From: Pseudaminobacter sp040045035
GTDB taxonomy: Bacteria; Pseudomonadota; Alphaproteobacteria; Rhizobiales; Rhizobiaceae
Reading direction: 5' to 3'
NCBI RefSeq assembly: GCF_040045035.1
Contig: NZ_JBDZDS010000013.1
Span: 50,488-114,487 of the forward strand
DNA length: 64,000 nt
Positions 59,224-64,000 of the stretch are shown here, in pieces (within the stretch, counting starts at the first letter, position 1; every line of letters starts with the position of its first letter). Under the pieces are notes generated by a model. The model was not told where the DNA came from, did not search any database, and worked only from the letters and a program-made list of their open reading frames with translations. The position numbers and the translations under genes are program-made.

Positions 59224-60137
59224 TTGAGCTTCACCCGCGGATCGATGACAACATAGAGCATGTCGACCAGGAAATTTATGAGGACGAAGAAGGCTGCAGC
59301 CATCAGCACAACTCCCTGAATGACTGGGAAGTCGCGCTGGTAGACGGCATTCACCGCCAGTCGGCCCACGCCCGGCCAGGCAAAGATGGTTTCGGTGATG
59401 AAGGCGCCCGAGACGAGTTCCGCCAGTTCCAGCCCGGCCATGGTCACGACCGGTATCATGGCGCTCCGGAACGCATGGATGAACAGCACCGTGCGCTCCC
59501 TCAGTCCCTTGGAGCGCGCCGTCCTGATATAGTCGGCGCCAAGCACTTCGAGCATGCTGGCCCGCACCAGCCGGGTTAGCCGAGCCGCCGACTGGAGCGC
59601 CAGCGTGATTGCGGGAAGGATGAGATAGACACCGCCGCCATAGCCGGAGACGGGCAGGATCTTCAGCTCGACCGCGAAGAGCACGATCAGCATCAGGCCG
59701 ATCCAGAAGCCGGGCGCTGCCTGGCCGATCATGGCCAGCGCCGTCACCAAGACGTCCCAGACGGTATTGCGGTTGAGCGCGATGATGATGCCGAGCGGCA
59801 CCGAGATGAGCAAAGCCAACAGGAAGCCGGCCGCGGCAAGCTCCAGCGTGGCCGGGACGCGCTCTGCGATGAGTTCAGTTACCTTGGCCCGCTGTACGAA
59901 GGAATAGCCGAGATCGCCATGCAGCGCATTGCCGATGAAGGTGAGGTACTGTTCGCTCAGCGGCTTATCGAGGCCGAGGAATTCGCGCAGTTGTTGCTTG
60001 TCTTCGACGGAGGCGTTCTCGCGCGCCATCAACTCGACCGGGTCGCCGGTTAGATGTGCGACGATGAAGGTCGAGAACGAGACGCCGATCAGAACCAGGG
60101 CCGCTTGCAGGAAGCGCTTTGACAGGAAAAAAAGCAT
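59220..60137 (-). CDS. Dipeptide/oligopeptide-type ABC permease (DppB-like)
   Basis: A 305-residue permease with six membrane segments. The family N-terminus is FLSKRFLQAALVLIGVSFS, then the periplasmic loop with DPVELMARENAS. The EAA-like loop reads YIRTARSKGLRERTVLFIH. It pairs with the DppC-like protein. A strong hairpin lies between this gene and the binding-protein gene. Confidence 0.92.
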   Translation of the reverse strand: MLFFLSKRFLQAALVLIGVSFSTFIVAHLTGDPVELMARENASVEDKQQLREFLGLDKPLSEQYLTFIGNALHGDLGYSFVQRAKVTELIAERVPATLELAAAGFLLALLISVPLGIIIALNRNTVWDVLVTALAMIGQAAPGFWIGLMLIVLFAVELKILPVSGYGGGVYLILPAITLALQSAARLTRLVRASMLEVLGADYIRTARSKGLRERTVLFIHAFRSAMIPVVTMAGLELAELVSGAFITETIFAWPGVGRLAVNAVYQRDFPVIQGVVLMAAAFFVLINFLVDMLYVVIDPRVKLK

Positions 60138-60154
60138 GGGGGCTCGTTCGGCTG

Positions 60155-60182
60155 CCCTGCCCCGGCTTTGGCCGGGGCAGGG
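60155..60182 (-). promoter_or_regulatory. Strong hairpin between binding-protein and permease genes
   Basis: 12-bp perfect stem CCCTGCCCCGGC / GCCGGGGCAGGG with a 4-base loop in the 54-base gap. There is no T-tract. As with the aapJ/aapQ structure, it should favour accumulation of binding-protein mRNA over the rest of the operon. Confidence 0.65.
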
Positions 60183-60191
60183 TGTGCGATC

Positions 60192-61709
60192 TTACTTGTA
60201 GGTGATGAGGTACGGCTCGAGATAATTGTCTGCGCGGAAGTCGTAGCTCAGCTTCTTGGAGATGCCGAAGAAGGCCGGCAGTCTCCACAGATAGAGCCAC
60301 GGCGCATCTTTCCAGATGATCTCCTGCGCAGCGAATTCCAGCTTCTGACGCTCGGCATCGTCCAACGTCTGCGACGCCTGGATGACGAGCTTGTCATAAT
60401 CGGGATTGCAGTAGCCGCTCGAATTGTCGACATGGCCGCAGGTCAGGATCACCAACTCAACCGACGGGTTGATGAGCGCGGCCCAGCCCTGGAAGTAGAT
60501 GCCCTTGAGCGACTGCTTGGACAGGCCCGCACGGAACTGGCCGAGTTCGACCGCCTCGTAGCTCGGCTTGATGCCGACTTGCTCGAGATAAGCGCCGACG
60601 ACTTCTGAAACCTCCTTGCCGCCGTCGAAGCGGGTCGACCACTGCAGCGTCACCGGGAAGCCGTCCGCATAGCCCGCCTCGGCCAGCAGTGCCTTGGCCT
60701 TTTCTGGATCATAGGGGAAAGGCTTGAGGTCCGGATTGTTGTTCGGCGGATTGACAATGCTGGTCAGCTGCGAGGTCGAGCCATTCAGCACCGACGAGAT
60801 GATGGTCGGAACGTCGACCGCATAGTTCAGGGCCTGACGGACGCGAGGATCGGCAAGTGCTGGCTGTTCGCCCTTGATCGAAAAGCCCATATGCATCTTG
60901 CGCAGGCCTTCGAGCTTGACGACATCGCTCACATCCGAGTTCGCCTGCTCTGCTGTGTCGGGGGTGATGCCGACGACCACGTCGACAGTCCCGGCACGAA
61001 GCTCGTTCAGGCGCGAGGAAACTTCCGGCACGTTGCGGAACACAATGTCCTTCACTGTCGGCGCATCGCCCCAGTAGCTCTCGTTCGCGGTCAGAACGAG
61101 CGCGTCGCCGCGCCGCCATTCGACGAACTTGTAGGGGCCGGAGCCGATCGGGGCCTTGGCAACTTCGTCAGGAGAGGTTTCGGTGATGTATTTCGGAGCA
61201 GCAATAAAGGCTTCTTCGAGCCAGTACAGCATGTTCACCGTGGGCTTCTCGGTGACCAGGTCAACGGTGTAGTCGTCGACGACGCGCACTTCCTTCAGCC
61301 CGGTCTGCTCGTGCAGTTGCTGGACCGAATTGAAAGGCGCGGTATTCATGCGCGCGAAGTTGACCTTGACGGCTTCGGCGTTGAACGGCTCGCCATTGGT
61401 GAACTTGACGCCTTCGCGTAGGTGGAAGCGCCAGGTCAGGTCATCTACCCGTTCCCAGGACGTGGCCAAGCGCGGCTTGGGCGAGCCGTCGAGGTCGCGG
61501 CGGACCAGGCTGTCGAAGATCGACCAGATCGCCGATCCGGTCGGATTGTTGCTGTCCAGCATGTGCGGGTCGAGGCTGATGACATCCTCGGACGACGCGA
61601 TGACGACAGGCTTGGCATCCTGCGCCCAGACGGGAGACAGCGCCGGCAGTGTCAGCGACACCGCTGCCAGCATCAGCAGCCGTTTGGCCCAAAGTCGGTT
61701 TGGTTTCAT
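60192..61709 (-). CDS. Family 5 periplasmic solute-binding protein (Dpp/Opp type)
   Basis: A 505-residue binding protein from the ATG at 61709 with AAGGAG ahead. The signal peptide (about 1-30) reads KRLLMLAAVSLTLPALSP and ends VWAQ. Family blocks are ISLDPHMLDSNNPTGSAIWS, REGVKFTNGEPFNAEAVKVN, APIGSGPYKFVEW and VRQALNYAVDV. It delivers ligand to the DppBCDF-like proteins. It overlaps the amidohydrolase stop by 4 bases, so uptake and hydrolysis are linked in one transcript. Confidence 0.93.
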   Translation of the reverse strand: MKPNRLWAKRLLMLAAVSLTLPALSPVWAQDAKPVVIASSEDVISLDPHMLDSNNPTGSAIWSIFDSLVRRDLDGSPKPRLATSWERVDDLTWRFHLREGVKFTNGEPFNAEAVKVNFARMNTAPFNSVQQLHEQTGLKEVRVVDDYTVDLVTEKPTVNMLYWLEEAFIAAPKYITETSPDEVAKAPIGSGPYKFVEWRRGDALVLTANESYWGDAPTVKDIVFRNVPEVSSRLNELRAGTVDVVVGITPDTAEQANSDVSDVVKLEGLRKMHMGFSIKGEQPALADPRVRQALNYAVDVPTIISSVLNGSTSQLTSIVNPPNNNPDLKPFPYDPEKAKALLAEAGYADGFPVTLQWSTRFDGGKEVSEVVGAYLEQVGIKPSYEAVELGQFRAGLSKQSLKGIYFQGWAALINPSVELVILTCGHVDNSSGYCNPDYDKLVIQASQTLDDAERQKLEFAAQEIIWKDAPWLYLWRLPAFFGISKKLSYDFRADNYLEPYLITYK

Positions 61710-63199
61710 GAATGTTCTCCTTCCCAGTGTTTTGAAGTCTCGTTTTTCCGGCGAACCGGAAAGGCTGATGGAAACAGCGTCGGCCACGAATGCCCCTCCT
61801 GGTGCCGCTCCTCATAACTCTCACGGAGCTGTTCGAAGATTGCCTGCATGTCCGCAGCGAACCTAGCTTCGTCGACGCCGGCAATCTTGCCGTCGCTGAC
61901 GACGCGGCGACCCGCGATCCAGACGTGCCGGGCCCTCAGGCCGGGCGGCATCAGGAACAGCGCCTCGACCGGATCATGGACCGGCTGAATGTCCAGCGCC
62001 GAAAGATCCCAGGCGACGATGTCTGCCGCCGCACCCTCTTCGAGCCGCCCGAGGTCCGGCCGGCCAAGCGCCTGCGCGCCCCCAAGCGTCGCCGCGCGAA
62101 AATAATCGGCTGGACGGGTGGCTTCCGGCTCGTCCATTCGCGCCATTGCGAGCCCGATTTGCAGGTTCATCAGCATGTTCGGCGGCGCGGTGTCGGTACC
62201 CATCGCAATGCGGATGCCCTCGTCGCGGAAGCGCGCAAAGTTGTCCAGTCGCCGGCCGCCGCGCCCCACGACGAGCGGACAATGCACCACCGTGGCGCCG
62301 CTGCCCGCCAGGGCAGCCCTGTCGGCTTCGGACAGAGCCGGGTCAGCACGAGGGCCGCCCAGATCTATCGCGTGGGGAAGCAGCGCCCTCTCCGACAGCA
62401 CGCCGAGATCGCGCAAATGCGCGATCGAGGATTTTCCGGAACGCTTCCAGATAAGATCGGCCTCGGTCAGCGACTGGCAGCAATGCAGCCTGAAGGGCAC
62501 GTCGAGCGACTGCGCGGCTTCCGCCGTACGCAGCAAAAGCTCGTCCGAGCAGGTCTCGATGGTGGACGGCACAAGCAACCCCGACACCAGACCGCCATGG
62601 GCACCGCGGTTTCGCTCGATGAACGCCACGGCCTCGGCGAGACCTGCCAGCCCGGACATCTCGTCCGCGACCTGGCCGATCCTGCCGTCGCGCTCCATCA
62701 CGTTGACATGGGAGCGGAAGCTCGGTCCGAGGAACAGACGCAAGCCCAGTTCGCCGGCAAGCCCCGCGATCGCGTCGAACTCGGCGCCACTTTCGGCCCA
62801 TTGCCGGAAGAGTAGCGAAGTCACAGGCAAGGCGGTGGTGATGCCAGACAGCATCAACTGGCAAAAAGCCCCACGCGCGGCGGTCAACATCTGGTCCGGC
62901 GTCAGGACATCGCGCGGCCGGGCGGCATATTCCGAGCTCCACGCCTTGGCGCCCGGCGCAATTTTGCCACCAAAGCCGAGGATCGTCGTATCGACGTCGG
63001 CTAGCGCATTGAGGTCGACAAAGCCGGGCGCAAGCAGCGCCTGGCCGAAATCCTCGTGACGGTCGGCCGGAGCCGAGGACCTGTGGCCGACATGCAGCAC
63101 ACGGCCGCCGTCGACCACCACCTCTCCATCCTCGAACAGGAGATGGTCGGCGCCGTCGAAACCCAAAACCCAGCGGGCGGTCAGCTTTAGCGTCAACAC
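61706..63199 (-). CDS. Amidohydrolase-superfamily protein lacking the N-terminal HxH motif
   Basis: A 497-residue protein with the amidohydrolase layout: N-terminal beta-sandwich, barrel and a C-terminal IAGRRVVSDGKIAG strand. Later metal motifs remain (RLHCCQSLTE, LLPHAIDLGG, MGTDTAPPN). The expected GFVDxHxH is GFVDLNALADVD, with Asn64-Ala65-Leu66 in place of His-x-His. It may bind one metal differently, or not be a hydrolase. The start is GTG at 63199 (or TTG at 63196) after GAGAGG. It is the first gene of the transporter operon. Confidence 0.82.
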   Translation of the reverse strand: MLTLKLTARWVLGFDGADHLLFEDGEVVVDGGRVLHVGHRSSAPADRHEDFGQALLAPGFVDLNALADVDTTILGFGGKIAPGAKAWSSEYAARPRDVLTPDQMLTAARGAFCQLMLSGITTALPVTSLLFRQWAESGAEFDAIAGLAGELGLRLFLGPSFRSHVNVMERDGRIGQVADEMSGLAGLAEAVAFIERNRGAHGGLVSGLLVPSTIETCSDELLLRTAEAAQSLDVPFRLHCCQSLTEADLIWKRSGKSSIAHLRDLGVLSERALLPHAIDLGGPRADPALSEADRAALAGSGATVVHCPLVVGRGGRRLDNFARFRDEGIRIAMGTDTAPPNMLMNLQIGLAMARMDEPEATRPADYFRAATLGGAQALGRPDLGRLEEGAAADIVAWDLSALDIQPVHDPVEALFLMPPGLRARHVWIAGRRVVSDGKIAGVDEARFAADMQAIFEQLRESYEERHQEGHSWPTLFPSAFPVRRKNETSKHWEGEHS

Positions 63200-63665
63200 A
63201 GCCTCTCGTCGAAAAATACCTGCCGAGCTTCACGGATCAGCGTGCCAACGTCAATAATTATTTTTCCGAAATGCACAATGACAAATTTTATAAAGTTTTG
63301 GAAAGCGGGCCGACTTATGAATAATTCCTGTTTTTACGGTGGTTAAAGAAACAACGGGCATGAGTATCCCATTGAATTTCAGGTTTTCCGTGCGCGAAAA
63401 AGAAAAGTATTGGAAAGCCATTCGATTGACACCCGGCTAAGGAAAATGCCTACGCGAAAGCATCGAGAAACGAGGCTCGCTCGTCCCGTCCGGCGACACT
63501 GCCGTTCGCCGATGACCGGTCCACGCTCGCTCGCGCGACCGGTAGAAAAATGCGTGCGGCGAGGCGCTGCTTGCAGCAATCTCGCCTTCGCAAAACTGCT
63601 TTCCGGACCCACGCGATGGGGCCGTTACAGTCGGCACGGTCCTCGCGCCTGAATGATACGGCCTG
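63200..63665. other. 466-base spacer upstream of the amidohydrolase/transporter operon
   Basis: No gene is supported. Bases 63250-63330 are unusually AT-rich for this window (AATAATTATTTTTCCG, ATTTTATAAAGTTTTGG) and must hold the promoter of the minus-strand operon; a TTGTCA with an AT-rich block about 18 bases on is a possible core. The rest, nearer the aldehyde dehydrogenase, is of ordinary composition with no clear terminator. Confidence 0.4.
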
Positions 63666-64000
63666 CTACTCCCCGTAAGGCACCCAGATGTTCTTCACCT
63701 GCGTTGCCCGGCGCAGGAACTCGCGGCCCTGGCCGTCGCTTGACGTCCAGTCGCGCGGAGCCCCGCTCCACACCGGCTTGAGGTTGCCGGCCGACGCCGC
63801 CTCGATCGTGGCCGCATCGCCCGCCGCGCCGAAGTCCCACAGGGCGGCGACTTCGTCGTGCTCGGCCAGCGTCTTGGCCAGGCTCGCGGTCTCGCCGGTG
63901 ACGATGCTGACCACGCCCGCCGGTACGTCGCTGGTGTCGAGCAGCTGGTAGAAATCCGTCGCCGCCAGCGGATGGCGGGCCGAGGGAACGGCAATGACGC
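63666..64000 (-). CDS. Aldehyde dehydrogenase, C-terminal part (cut by window end)
   Basis: The last 111 codons of an ALDH whose 5' part lies beyond base 64000; the frame is open to the edge (VIAVPSARHPLAATDFYQLL). The end matches a distinct ALDH group whose C-terminus reads REFLRRATQVKNIWVPYGE, preceded by VVSIVTGETASLAKTLAEHD. The catalytic Cys and Glu are outside the window. In Rhizobiales this type is often paired with deoC and a second ALDH, but that cannot be seen here. The GTG at 63914 is internal. Confidence 0.85.
   Translation of the reverse strand, partial: VIAVPSARHPLAATDFYQLLDTSDVPAGVVSIVTGETASLAKTLAEHDEVAALWDFGAAGDAATIEAASAGNLKPVWSGAPRDWTSSDGQGREFLRRATQVKNIWVPYGE

Noticed and set aside
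1..64000. CRISPR arrays, tRNA or rRNA genes, riboswitches, prophage or defence systems
   Set aside because: No regularly spaced repeats, tRNA-like cloverleaf ends, rRNA signatures, phage structural genes or known defence proteins were recognised by reading; a covariance-model search was not possible.

Overview
The window is a high-GC alphaproteobacterial stretch, most likely from a Rhizobiales member (Mesorhizobium/Phyllobacteriaceae-like). The reasons are an aapJQMP general amino-acid transporter, a Tad pilus tadB-tadC pair, a rhizobial-type ScpB fragment, and dense 4-bp ATGA gene overlaps. No tRNA, rRNA, CRISPR array or replication origin was recognised. The content is almost entirely catabolic and looks like an accessory region interrupted by IS6-family insertion sequences and their remnants.

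Layout. (1) 1-2465: end of a Tad pilus operon (tadB partial, tadC, FHA-membrane protein). (2) 2483-13737: D-serine/D-amino acid/glycine one-carbon genes (dsdA, dadA, purU, glyA), a divergent LysR regulator and aapJQMP. Inward-facing solo IS6-type terminal repeats bound this block. (3) 14204-17513: a periplasmic PQQ alcohol dehydrogenase with a lanthanide-type Asp pair, a dihaem cytochrome c and an exported ankyrin protein. (4) 17685-18993: an scpB 3' fragment and an intact IS6 element. (5) 19163-26993: a minus-strand, TetR-controlled seven-gene operon. It encodes a NicX-like ring-cleaving dioxygenase, an acyl-CoA-dehydrogenase-fold flavoprotein without the usual catalytic Glu, a SRPBCC-alpha/beta-hydrolase fusion, TetR, a glutamine-synthetase-like ligase, a flavin reductase and an APC permease. 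(6) 27009-38527: GntR, HpaA-type AraC, HpaB/HpaC monooxygenase, aldehyde dehydrogenase, a second APC permease, IclR, a UPF0261 (Tm-1-like) protein, a HAD phosphatase and a class III aminotransferase. (7) 38608-44700: hpaR and the homoprotocatechuate meta-cleavage genes hpaFEDGHI. (8) 44961-45767: a second, different IS6-family element. (9) 45937-63199: hydantoin-racemase-like protein, PfkB kinase, SIS isomerase, BtpA/SgcQ protein, DeoR regulator, second SIS protein, two PuuE/polysaccharide-deacetylase-like proteins, two amidohydrolases, a leaderless binding-protein-like protein and a complete Dpp/Opp ABC transporter. (10) The end holds the 3' part of an aldehyde dehydrogenase.

How the genes fit together. 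Blocks 5-7 read as an aromatic/N-heterocycle and amine catabolic island: two uptake permeases, two flavin-dependent oxygenase plus reductase pairs, two ring-cleaving dioxygenases of unrelated families, and amine-handling enzymes feeding aldehyde and acid oxidation. Block 9 reads as uptake and dismantling of a sugar-linked, amide-containing or cyclic-ureide compound. The two least familiar assemblies are the TetR operon (19163-26993) and block 9; their substrates cannot be read from sequence alone. All family assignments rest on recognising motifs and protein similarity by eye, not on database searches.
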